Assembly (NCBI GenBank): GCA_001189345.1
Contig: LFKV01000041.1
Span: 1 to 35,954, forward strand
Reading direction: 5' to 3'
DNA length: 35,954 bases
Source of the DNA: Candidatus Paraburkholderia kirkii
Lineage (GTDB): Bacteria; Pseudomonadota; Gammaproteobacteria; Burkholderiales; Burkholderiaceae
The notes under the pieces: model-generated
The model's input: the letters and a program-made list of their open reading frames with translations, nothing else
What the model was told of the DNA's origin: nothing
Databases searched by the model: none
In this document: in pieces, positions 1-7,157 of the stretch
How positions within the stretch are numbered: position 1 is the stretch's first letter
How the letters are laid out: the number at the start of each line of letters is the position of its first letter
Position numbers and translations under genes: made by a program

Positions 1-1
1 C

Positions 2-591
2 GAGCGTGCGGCGGCGCAGGAGTACGTGGAGCGCCATCCGGCGGGGCCGCGCCCGCCGCTGCCGCAGACGCGCGACGAACTCATCGCGCGCTTCAGGCTG
101 GAGGCCGAGCGTCTGTCGACCACCGTCGCCGAGGTAGGTGCGCTTGCCGATGCCCCCGCCGAAGCCGCACGCTATCTTCAGTCGCTGACGCTCCCGACCG
201 ACGTCGTCGCCTGGCCCGCGCTCGGCGATCTGCCCTGGGCCGAAGCGGGCTTCGGGCCGCGCTGTGCAAACCGGCGGACGCCGATCTCGTCGGCGTCACG
301 GGCTGCTTCTGCGGGACGGCCGAAACCGGTTCGCTCGTGCTGCTGTCCGGCGCGGACACGCCGGCGTCCGGCGCGCTCCTGCCGCAGACGCATATCGCGA
401 TCGTGCCGGCGTCGCGCATCATCGCGGCGCACGAGGACGCCTTCGCGCTCATGCGCGCGGAGCGGGGCGAGTTGCCGCGCGCGGTGAACTTCGTGTCGGG
501 GCCGTCGTGCACCAGGGACATCGAACAGACCATCGTGCTCGGGGCGCACGGGCCGTATCGCGTGCATGTGATCGTCGTGTGCGGAGCCTGA
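2..591 (+). pseudogene. lutC: LutC-type LUD-domain protein, frameshifted, 5' end outside window
   Basis: The frame open from the window edge reads through about residue 80 and then loses sense near 250-260. The neighbouring frame continues with a protein-like stretch to the stop at 589-591. The second part carries motifs typical of the LUD domain of LutC/YkgG: a GVTG segment near 290, a SRI segment near 413, and a C-terminal GPSxTxDIEQTIVLGAHGP block near 500-555. LutC is a subunit of the LutABC lactate-utilisation complex that oxidises L-lactate to pyruvate. LutA and LutB would lie upstream, outside the window. A single-base change explains the break. The family call is firm; inactivation is likely unless the break is a sequence error. 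Confidence 0.75.
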
Positions 592-596
592 GCCCG

Positions 597-2019
597 ATGC
601 GGCGTATCGTTCCCGGCGCCGTGTTCGCTGCGCTGGCGCTGGTCAATGCGCCCGCCTCGGCGGCCGCGCTTGACGGCGCGGCGCTTTCGGCGGCCTGGGA
701 GCATACCGTTCGTCGGCATCCTGCTTTCCATCGCCGTTTTTCCGCTCGTCGCGCCCAAGCTCTGGCATCGCCATTTCGGCAAGATTGCGGCGACATGGGC
801 GCTCGCGTTTCTCGCACCGTGCGCCTTCGCCTTCGGCGCGGCGGGCGGCGTGCTGGTTCACGCGATACTCGAGGAATACGTGCCGTTCATCATCCTGCTG
901 GCGTCGCTGTTCACGGTCGCGGGCGGCATCTGCGTGCGCGGCAATCTGCATGGCTCGCCGCGTCTCAATATCGGGCTGCTCGCGCTCGGCGCCGCGCTCG
1001 CGAGCATCATGGGCACGACGGGCGCGGCCATGCTGCTGATCCGGCCGCTTCTGCGCGCCAACGACAATCGTAAGCACGTGGTGCACGTCGTCGTATTTTT
1101 CATCTTTCTCGTCGCGAACGCGGGCGGCTCGCTCACGCCGCTCGGCGATCCGCCGCTGTTCCTGGGCTTTCTGAATGGCGTCGGCTTTTTCTGGGACGAC
1201 GCTGCATCTCGCGCTGCCGATGCTCTTTGTCTGCGTCACGCTCCTCGCGGTGTTCTATGCACTCGACAGCTACTACTGGAGCAGGCACGACGCCAGAAGC
1301 CCGTTCCTCGACCCGACGCCGGACACGCCGCCGCTCGGCATCGACGGCAAGATCAACTTCGCGCTGCTCGCGGCGATCATCGCAGTGGTGCTGATGAGCG
1401 GCATCTGGCAGCCCGGCATCGCGTTCGACGTGTTCAGCACGCACCTGCAATTGCAGAATCTCGTGCGCGATGTCCTGCTCGTCGCCGTGCTAGCGGCCTC
1501 GCTCGCGCTCACGCCGAAAAGCGCGCGCGCCGGCAACGCGTTCGACTGGGCGCCGATCGAGGAAGTGGCGAAGCTCTTCGTGGCCGTCTTCGTCACCATC
1601 GCGCTGGTCATCGCCATCCTGCGCGCGGGCGAGGCGGGCGCATTCGCGGGCATCGTGCATGCCGTGTCGGACGCGAACGGCAAGCCGAACGACATCGCCT
1701 ATTTCTGGGCGACGGGCCTCTTGTCCTCGTTTCTCGACAATGCGCCGACCTATCTCGTGTTCTTCAATCTCGCGGGCGGCGATGCCCACGCGCTCACAAC
1801 CACCGACGCCACGACGCTCGCCGCCATCTCCGCGGGCGCGGTCTTCATGGGCGCGAACACGTACATTGGCAATGCGCCGAATTTCATGGTGAAGGCGATC
1901 GCGCCGAATCGCGCGGTGTGCGCATGCCGAGTTTCTTCGGCTACATCGCGTGGTCGGGCATCGTCCTTCTGCCGCTTTTCGCCGTTTTGGGCGGGCTATT
2001 TTCCAGGAGTGACCGATGA
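597..2019 (+). pseudogene. NhaD-type sodium:proton antiporter remnant, three frameshifts
   Basis: The gene begins at ATG 597, just after lutC, with a signal-like hydrophobic N-terminus. Four reading-frame segments are needed to rebuild it. The frame changes near 697-702, near 1195-1205 and near 1905, and the last segment stops at 2017-2019. The joined product would be about 470 residues of polytopic membrane protein. Recognisable blocks include HFGKIAATWALAFL, SLTPLGDPPLFLGFLNGV and GLLSSFLDNAPTYLVFFNLAGG, which match the NhaD / ArsB-NhaD ion-transporter superfamily. These proteins exchange cytoplasmic Na+ for H+ at the inner membrane. The stop overlaps the start of the next gene by 4 bases, so the two were probably one operon. 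Three independent shifts make it a pseudogene. Confidence 0.8.
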
Positions 2020-2999
2020 AGAAGAAGGTGCTTGTCGCGCGTCCCTCGTTCCCCGATGTGATCGAACGCCTAAAACAGTATTTCGATGTCGACGTGAACC
2101 TGGGCGACGTGCTCCCGCAGGAAGCGTTCGCGCGGCGTCTCGCCGACCGCGACGGGGCGTTCACCGCGGGCGAATGGGTCGGCGAGAAGGAGCTGGCCGG
2201 CGCGCCGAATCTGAAGGTGGTCGCCAACATGGCGGTCGGCTACAACAACTTCGACATGCGCGCGTTCGATGCGCACAAGGTGCTCGGCACCAACACGCCG
2301 AACGTGCTGAACGAGACCACGGCTGATTTCGGCTGGGCGCTGATGATGGCGGCGACGCGCCGCGTCACCGAGTCCGAGCATTATCTGCGCGCGGGCAAGT
2401 GGCAGAAATGGTCCTTCGACTCGTTCCTCGGCGCGGACGTGCACGGCTCGACGCTCGGCGTGATCGGCATGGGGCGCATCGGCCAGGCGCTCGCGCGGCG
2501 GGCGGTCGGCTTCAACATGCGCGTGATCTATCACAACCGTTCGCGCGTGGCGCCTGAAATCGAGGCCGCGTTGAACGCCGAGTATGCGTCCAAGGAAGAC
2601 TTGCTCAGGCGCGCGGATCATGTCGTGCTGGTCCTGCCGTACACGAAGGAGAACCATCACACGATCAGTGCAGCCGAGCTCGCGCTGATGAAGCCGACGG
2701 CGACGCTCACCAATATCGCGCGCGGCGGCATCGTCGACGACGCGGCGCTGATCGCCGCGCTGCGCGAGAAGCGCATCGCGGCGGCGGGCCTCGACGTGTT
2801 CGAGGGCGAGCCGAACTTCAACCGCGATTTCCTCGCGCTCGACAACGTCGTGCTGACACCCCACATCGCGAGCGCGACCGAAGCCACGCGCCGCGCGATG
2901 GCCAATCTCGCCGCTGACAACCTCATCGCGGCGCTCGGCGAAGGGCCGCGCGCGGGCAATCCGCCGAACCCGATCAATCCGGATGTGCTGAAGAAATGA
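2016..2999 (+). CDS. D-isomer-specific 2-hydroxyacid dehydrogenase (glyoxylate/hydroxypyruvate reductase type)
   Basis: An intact 327-residue cytoplasmic NAD(P)-dependent dehydrogenase. The Rossmann motif GxGxxG is at G151-M-G153-R-I-G156. The catalytic triad of the family is in place: Arg236 in NIARGGIVDD, Glu264 in DVFEGEP and His283 in TPHIASAT. Length and motifs fit the GhrB / D-3-phosphoglycerate dehydrogenase-like superfamily, most often annotated as glyoxylate or hydroxypyruvate reductase. The exact substrate cannot be read from the sequence. The start at 2016 overlaps the end of the antiporter gene, and the stop overlaps rmuC by ATGA, so it sits in the middle of a tightly packed operon. 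It is intact between two broken neighbours, which suggests it is still under selection. Confidence 0.9.
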   Translation: MKKKVLVARPSFPDVIERLKQYFDVDVNLGDVLPQEAFARRLADRDGAFTAGEWVGEKELAGAPNLKVVANMAVGYNNFDMRAFDAHKVLGTNTPNVLNETTADFGWALMMAATRRVTESEHYLRAGKWQKWSFDSFLGADVHGSTLGVIGMGRIGQALARRAVGFNMRVIYHNRSRVAPEIEAALNAEYASKEDLLRRADHVVLVLPYTKENHHTISAAELALMKPTATLTNIARGGIVDDAALIAALREKRIAAAGLDVFEGEPNFNRDFLALDNVVLTPHIASATEATRRAMANLAADNLIAALGEGPRAGNPPNPINPDVLKK

Positions 3000-3413
3000 C
3001 GGACCTGCTGGTTGGCGCGGTCGCGGCGCTGGCGATCACGCTGGTGGTGTCGCTCATCGCGCTCGTGATGACGATGCGGCGCAACTCGAACGCCGCCATC
3101 TACGAGGAGTTCAAGGCGCTCGCCGATCGCGTCGACGACATGGGCGAGGCGCACGCGCGGGCGCAGGAGCGGCTCGAACGCGGCCTGCGCGGCGATATTG
3201 CGGAGAGCGCGCGCGTCTCGCGCATGGAATCGCAAAGCGGCTTCACGCAGTTTCATCAGACGCTCGCGACGCAACTGGCGAGCACGTCGATCGTGCAGAA
3301 CGCACAGTTCGACGCGCTCGCACAGCAGCTCGCGCAACAGAGCCAGGCCAGCAGGCGCGCGAGGAGCAGAGCGGGGCGCTCAAGCGCTTCGCGGACTCGA
3401 TGACGCTGCATCT
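2996..3413 (+). pseudogene. rmuC: RmuC N-terminal fragment, frameshifted and cut by IS66
   Basis: The product starts with a single N-terminal membrane helix (about residues 5-26, ending in RR). A coiled-coil region with LADRVDDMGEAHARAQERLERGL and SGFTQFHQTLATQLAS follows, the layout of RmuC. RmuC is a membrane-anchored protein implicated in limiting recombination-associated inversions; its C-terminal nuclease-like domain is absent here. Near 3345-3355 the frame shifts; the neighbouring frame reads QAREEQSGALKRFADSM, as RmuC should, up to the first base of an IS66 end at 3414. About 138 of the usual roughly 450-500 residues remain. The rest of the gene is not found in the window. The start overlaps the upstream dehydrogenase stop (ATGA). 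Confidence 0.8.
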
Positions 3414-3619
3414 GTAAGCGCTCGATCTATACCGTTGTCTCGTTCTAGGTAGAAGATGCAATCATCAGCCGCAACGGACACGATTGACCGACAGTGTCCA
3501 CGAACTGCGGAGAATGGACACAGTGTCTCAGACAGTCGAATTGCCGGCCAAGCGCCAGAACCGGCAGCATCTGTTGGAATGGAAACGAACGGTCGTCGAG
3601 CAGACATTTGAACCAGGAG
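3414..3619 (+). mobile_element. IS66-family element, tnpA-side end only
   Basis: The segment begins GTAAGCGCTCGATC, the same terminus (as reverse complement) that closes the IS66 element at 35636. It is almost base-for-base identical to that element's tnpA-side end. The match stops abruptly at 3619 where an IS2-like element begins. A piece of tnpA starts at ATG 3514 and reads MDTVSQTVELPAKRQNRQ and onward to EQTFEPG. The flanking 8 bases on the rmuC side (3406-3413) do not match the 8 bases beyond the opposite IS66 end at 10399, so the two halves may not derive from one simple insertion. Confidence 0.85.
3514..3619 (+). pseudogene. tnpA: IS66 TnpA N-terminal fragment
   Basis: About 35 codons of the small IS66 accessory protein TnpA (OrfA), a helix-turn-helix protein of the IS3/IS66 OrfA type. 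The reading is the same as the start of the copy at 35130-35536, with a few substitutions (for example NRQHLLEWK instead of NRRHPLEWK). The gene is cut at 3619 by the IS2-like element. Nothing downstream continues it. Confidence 0.75.
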
Positions 3620-3973
3620 TGGACTTGCCCCCGCAAAAGCCGGACATGCGGTGACGCTTAAATTATTTTGAGGTAGTCTTCTGCCTATGTTTAAGCCTAG
3701 TCATAACGTGGAACCTCTAGAAGTTCTGACCCAGCCGGAGCAGCGCCGCCGGCGTTCGGTTGAAGAGAAACTAGCGATAGTTCGCGAGACTTTCGAGCCC
3801 GGTGCAACGGTCTCTGGCGTCGCTCGCCGACATCAAGTGAATGCCAACCAAGTCTTCGGCTGGCGCAAGCTCTATCAGGACGAGAGCCTATCGGTGGTCT
3901 GCCGGCGAGCACGTGGTGCCGGCATCTGACCTAGCCGAAGCAATGAAGCAGATTCGCGAGCTGCAGCGATTGC
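3620..3973 (+). mobile_element. IS3-family (IS2 group) left end, truncated
   Basis: The left end TGGACTTGCCCCCGC resembles the IS2 terminus (TAGACTGGCCCCC). It lies exactly where the IS66 sequence stops. About 67 bases of leader precede orfA. The element is cut at 3974-3975 by a TA dinucleotide that begins IS630 copy 1. No orfB and no right end occur in the window, so most of the element was deleted or moved. It shows that an IS2-like element first inserted into an IS66 copy, and an IS630 then inserted into the IS2-like element. Confidence 0.7.
3687..3973 (+). pseudogene. IS2-type OrfA transposase fragment
   Basis: OrfA of the IS3 family, IS2 group: a helix-turn-helix DNA-binding domain (residues about 20-62, [40 protein letters not shown]) followed by the leucine-zipper part ([18 protein letters not shown]). 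Near 3899-3901 one base is missing, so the DNA-binding part and the zipper part are in different frames. The gene ends at the IS630 insertion. It cannot make a working OrfAB transposase. Confidence 0.75.
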
Positions 3974-3975
3974 TA

Positions 3976-5089
3976 GTGCGCTGCGTCATTGAATTAGCAC
4001 CCTGTCTGTGTTCAGATACAGGTCATGGGTCAAAATGGACCTGACAGATATCGAACGTGAGCAACTGTTGTCGGCGGCGCGCAGCCGAACGGTGCGTGCG
4101 GCGGACGTGCGACGCGCAAAGTTGATCCTGATGCTCGAGGACGGCGAATCGCGCGACAGTATCATGCGCACACTGGGTTGCGATTCGCGCTTCATCGCAC
4201 GCTGGTCGGGGCGCTTCCTCAGCGAGCGACTAGCCGGCATGTACGCCCGGCACCGCGGGCGGGCGCCTACGCAGCCACCGGCCAAACTGGAAGCGCGGGT
4301 GCTCAAGTGCACCCTCAAGCACAAACCCGCCGACGGTTCGACACACTGGAGTAGCTACAAGCTCGCAGCAGAACTCGGCGACGTATCGGTCTCGGCCGTG
4401 CAGCGCATCTGGCGCAAGCACGGCATCAAGCCGCAGCAGTTGGAGCGGCACATGGTCTCCAACGACCCGGACTTCGAGACCAAGGCAGCCGACGTGATCG
4501 GGCTGTACCTGAACCCGCCGGCGCACGCAGCGGTGTTCTGCGTGGACGAGAAGACCGCGATCCAGGCACTCGATCGCAAGGACCGTATGCTGCCGCTGTC
4601 GCCCGGGCGCGCCGAGAGTCACGGCTTCGAGTACAAGCGCAACGGCACGCTCAGCCTGTTCGCGGCGTTCAATACTGCCACCGGCGAGGTGCTGGGCAAG
4701 ACGGTGGCGCGCCACACCAGCGAGCAGTTCGTGGCCTTCCTGACCGACGTCGTCGCCAGCCAGCCCAAACGCCGGGAAATCCACGCGATCTGCGACAACG
4801 TCAGCAGCCATAAGACGCAGCGGGTTGCCGACTTCCTTGATGCGCAGCGCAACGTGCACCTGCACTTCACGCCGACCTACTCGTCGTGGCTCAACCAGGT
4901 GGAGAACTGGTTCTCGCGCATTCAGCGTGAAGTGATCGCTCGCGGCATCTTCACTTCGGTGAAGGATTGGGATCGCAAACTGATGCCGATACATCCGCGA
5001 ACACAACAAGAACCCGAAACCGATCAAGTGGAAATATGACGATCCTTCGCGCCGGATTCGACCAGTGCCAATTCAATGACGCAATGGAA
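3976..5089 (+). mobile_element. IS630-family element, copy 1 (1,114 bp)
   Basis: Bounded by TA dinucleotides at 3974-3975 and 5090-5091, as expected for IS630/Tc1-mariner elements, which insert at and duplicate TA. The imperfect terminal inverted repeats share TGCGTCATTGAATTRGCAC at each end. One transposase gene fills the element. An essentially identical copy of the same length lies inverted at 9226-10339, and a truncated one at 8969-9223. The left neighbour is an IS2-like fragment and the right neighbour is unrelated chromosomal DNA, so the element marks a rearrangement junction. Confidence 0.9.
4008..5039 (+). CDS. IS630-family DDE transposase, C-terminus frameshifted
   Basis: A 343-residue transposase; the real start may be the internal ATG at 4035 (MDLTDIEREQL). 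An N-terminal helix-turn-helix region (about residues 20-75) recognises the element ends. The DDE catalytic domain shows D in FCVDEKTAIQAL, D in ICDNVSSHKT and E in NQVENWFSRIQ. After SVKDWDRKLM the frame changes to a nonsense tail, PIHPRTQQEPETDQVEI. One base earlier the family-typical tail RYIREHNKNPKPIKWKYDDP can be read up to a stop at 5077-5079 inside the right inverted repeat. All catalytic residues precede the shift, and copy 3 has the same shift, so the element multiplied with it. Confidence 0.88.
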   Translation: MFRYRSWVKMDLTDIEREQLLSAARSRTVRAADVRRAKLILMLEDGESRDSIMRTLGCDSRFIARWSGRFLSERLAGMYARHRGRAPTQPPAKLEARVLKCTLKHKPADGSTHWSSYKLAAELGDVSVSAVQRIWRKHGIKPQQLERHMVSNDPDFETKAADVIGLYLNPPAHAAVFCVDEKTAIQALDRKDRMLPLSPGRAESHGFEYKRNGTLSLFAAFNTATGEVLGKTVARHTSEQFVAFLTDVVASQPKRREIHAICDNVSSHKTQRVADFLDAQRNVHLHFTPTYSSWLNQVENWFSRIQREVIARGIFTSVKDWDRKLMPIHPRTQQEPETDQVEI

Positions 5090-5139
5090 TAGGACAGCAT
5101 CGCCCGTGCCTGACTCCCGCGCGAACGGCAGGCTCGGGT

Positions 5140-5170
5140 CAAAAGCCCCGGTGTGCCCGCATCGGGGCTT
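5140..5170 (-). terminator. Rho-independent terminator after the small lipoprotein gene
   Basis: Stem AGCCCCG (5144-5150) pairs with CGGGGCT (5163-5169). On the minus strand the stem is followed by a short T run (TTTT). It lies about 20 bases after the stop of the lipoprotein gene. Confidence 0.65.
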
Positions 5171-5188
5171 CGCTTTGTCTGCGGGAAA

Positions 5189-5359
5189 TCATTGCGGCTG
5201 CGCCGGCGCGATGATCATCGGCGGCGTCATGTCCGTCGGCACGCCCTTGTAGTCGGGCGGATCCTGCGGCGGATGCTTGTGACTGGTGGAATCGGCGCAA
5301 GCGGACAGGCCGAGCGCGACGGATGCGGCACAGACGAAGGCGAGAACGATACGCGGCAT
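5189..5359 (-). CDS. Small lipoprotein, 56 residues
   Basis: A short gene on the minus strand. The product starts MPRIVLAFVCAASVALGL, a type II signal peptide, and continues with the lipobox LSAC, so Cys21 should be the lipidated residue. The mature part is only about 36 residues, rich in proline and histidine (HKHPPQDPPDYKGVPTDM), with no recognised domain. A good ribosome-binding site (GGGAGC) lies 6-9 bases before the ATG. A hairpin terminator follows. Short proline-rich lipoproteins of this kind occur in Burkholderia but I cannot assign a function. It sits between IS630 copy 1 and tRNA-Pro. Confidence 0.75.
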   Translation of the reverse strand: MPRIVLAFVCAASVALGLSACADSTSHKHPPQDPPDYKGVPTDMTPPMIIAPAQPQ

Positions 5360-5411
5360 GAAGCTCCCGGTGGCGTCGATGAACGTCGAAAAGACGAAGG
5401 GATGAAAGACA

Positions 5412-5443
5412 AAGGGGTTACAAGCCGTAACTTGTAACCCCTT
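5412..5443 (-). terminator. Hairpin terminator after tRNA-Pro
   Basis: A perfect 13-bp stem, AAGGGGTTACAAG (5412-5424) with CTTGTAACCCCTT (5431-5443), and a 6-base loop. It starts about 10 bases beyond the 3' end of the tRNA. The minus-strand trailer is moderately T-rich (TTTGTCTTTC). Confidence 0.7.
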
Positions 5444-5452
5444 CGTGTATCG

Positions 5453-5529
5453 TGGTCGGAGCGAAAGGATTCGAACCTTCGACCCTCTGATCCCAAATCA
5501 GATGCGCTACCAGGCTGCGCTACGCTCCG
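5453..5529 (-). tRNA. tRNA-Pro (anticodon TGG)
   Basis: Read on the minus strand, the 77-base gene starts CGGAGCG and ends CGCTCCG-ACCA, giving a perfect 7-bp acceptor stem and an encoded CCA tail. The anticodon loop TTTGGGA (5497-5491) contains TGG at 5495-5493. The T arm GGTTCGAATCC is intact. A perfect -10 box upstream and a hairpin terminator downstream make a complete single-gene unit. The 5' portion of the tRNA is duplicated directly upstream. Confidence 0.95.
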
Positions 5530-5546
5530 TCTGCGCTACGCTCCGT
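5515..5546 (-). repeat. 16-bp tandem duplication covering the tRNA-Pro 5' end
   Basis: The 16 bases CTGCGCTACGCTCCGT occur twice in tandem (5515-5530 and 5531-5546). The first copy holds the first 15 bases of the tRNA as read on the minus strand; the second lies in the transcribed leader. The leader copy therefore carries a second acceptor-stem 5' strand, CGGAGCG. Confidence 0.85.
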
Positions 5547-5556
5547 CGGGCCGAAA

Positions 5557-5585
5557 ATTATAGCGTGCCTGATGCGTGCCCGCAA
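5557..5585 (-). promoter_or_regulatory. Promoter of tRNA-Pro
   Basis: On the minus strand a perfect -10 box TATAAT (5562-5557) is preceded, after a 17-base spacer, by TTGCGG (5585-5580), a weak match to the -35 consensus. Transcription would start close to 5550, just upstream of the duplicated tRNA 5' sequence. Confidence 0.6.
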
Positions 5586-5670
5586 CGTCGGAATGGGCTT
5601 CAGGCACGCAACGCGCTCTTCGAGGTTCGAAGCGAAAGCCGAAAGCCAACCTCATCACCGGAGACGATCG

Positions 5671-6129
5671 ATGAACCTCATTCTCTGGCGTCATGCCGAA
5701 GCAGAAGATCAGGCGTCGAGCGACCTCGCGCGGCAGCTCACGCCGCGCGGGCGCAAGCAGGCGCAAGGCATCGCCAAATGGCTGAAGGCGCGCATCGAAG
5801 ACGACGCCATCTTCCTCGCCAGTCCCGCGACGCGCACGATCCAGACCGCCGAAGCGTTCGGCGACCGCTATCGCGTGGTCGACGCGCTCGCCCCCGGCAA
5901 CGGCGCGCAGGCCGTGCTCGATGCCACCGGCTGGCCCGACGGCGTCGGCGAGACGGTCGTCGTGATCGGGCATCAGCCGACGCTCGGCCGCGTGGCCGCG
6001 CTGCTCATGACCGGCAGCGAGGCCGAATGGTCGATCAAGAAGTCGGGCGTCTGGTAGTTCCAGTCGTGCACCCGCGGCGGTGACGGCCAGACCATGCTGC
6101 GCGCCGTCGTCGCGCCGGACCTGCTCTGA
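5671..6129 (+). pseudogene. sixA: Phosphohistidine phosphatase SixA with in-frame stop
   Basis: The ATG at 5671 opens a histidine-phosphatase-superfamily protein: RHAEAED with the phosphate-accepting His8, and IGHQPTLG with His101. SixA removes phosphate from phosphohistidine in signalling proteins such as the nitrogen phosphotransferase system. After residue 128 (SIKKSGVW) a TAG at 6055-6057 stops translation. The same frame continues for 23 family-like residues (GGDGQTMLRAVVAPDLL at the end) to a natural TGA at 6127-6129. A TGG tryptophan codon probably changed to TAG. The catalytic core is intact, so a shortened but possibly active product cannot be excluded. Confidence 0.75.
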
Positions 6130-6269
6130 GCGCTGGACAGGCGGCGTAAGCTCGTATTCATCGGGATGCCGTTTCATCGAAACGTCACTGCGATGCCATG
6201 TGAGCGTCATCGCGCATTACTACATTGGCGAGAACTCAAGCCACAGCCACGTCCTGTCGAGGAACGTCA

Positions 6270-7092
6270 ATGCAAGATCTGCCGACGCCTGTCCTGCAGC
6301 TCGGAGCGTCATCGCTCTCGCTCAATTCGCGCCGCCATCTTCCTCTTCCGCGCACGTCGGAAACCGTTACGGGCCGTGAGCGCCTGCAAGTCTCGTGGGC
6401 GCGCGACGACGACGCGCTGCGCCTGCGCTATCGCGTGTTCTCCGAAGAGATGGGCGCGCGTCTTTCCGGCCCCGCCGGCCTCGATGTCGATGCCTTCGAC
6501 GCCTATTGCGATCACCTTCTCGTGCGCGATCTCGATACGCTGCAGGTGGGTCAGCACGTATCGCGTGCTGCCGCCACATCAGGCCGCGCGCATCGGCCGT
6601 CTGTACGCCGAGAGCGAGTTCGACGTGTCGCGCCTCACGCACCTTCGCCCGAAGCTCGTCGAGGTGGGCCGCTCGTGCGTGCATCCCGACTACCGCAACG
6701 GCGCGGTGATCATGTCGCTGTGGGGCGGACTCGCCGCGTACATGATGCAGAATGGCTACGAGACGATGCTCGGCTGCGCGAGCGTCGGCATGATCGACGG
6801 CGGTCATTACGCCGCGAATCTCTATTGCTCGCTTCCCGCCGATGCGCTCACGGCGCCCGAATACCGCGCCTTCCCGCATACGCCGCTGCCAGTCGAAGAG
6901 CTGCGCACGGGCGCCAGCGTGAATCCGCCGCCGCTCGTGAAGGGCTACCTGCGCCTCGGCGCGAAGATCTGCGGCGCGCCGGCGTGGGATCCCGACTTCA
7001 ACACGGCCGACTTCCTGACGCTCTTCCGTCTCTCCGAAATCAATGCGCGTTACGCGCGCCACTTCTTCATTGGCGATCTGCAGGGGCGCTGA
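6270..7092 (+). pseudogene. olsB: OlsB-type ornithine N-acyltransferase, frameshifted
   Basis: From ATG 6270 (preceded by GAGG) the frame encodes a GNAT/hemolysin-like acyltransferase start, including LQVSWARDDDALRLRYRVFSEE. Near 6545-6560 the frame is lost. The other frame resumes with TYRVLPPHQAARIGRLYAESEFD and continues through VEVGRSCVHPDYRNGAVIMSLW to 7092. OlsB transfers a 3-hydroxyacyl chain from ACP to ornithine, the first step of ornithine-lipid synthesis in the membrane, often used under phosphate limitation. It lies beside the phosphate-related genes ppx and ppk. About 270 residues would be the restored length. A single-base change separates it from an intact gene. Confidence 0.78.
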
Positions 7093-7115
7093 TCCGGACG
7101 CGCCACGCAAAAAAC

Positions 7116-7145
7116 AAAGGCCCCGCGGCTCTTCGCGGGGCCTTT
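7116..7145. terminator. Terminator between convergent olsB and ppx
   Basis: A 12-bp stem, AAAGGCCCCGCG (7116-7127) with CGCGGGGCCTTT (7134-7145). On the minus strand it is followed by TTTGTTTTTT, so it should end ppx transcription well. On the plus strand the T run is shorter, so it may act in both directions with different strength. Confidence 0.8.
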
Positions 7146-7157
7146 GCACATGACCGC

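Noticed and set aside
3481..3660. Short minus-strand frames near the IS66 end as possible small genes
   Set aside because: They are antisense to the tnpA fragment and include IS termini.
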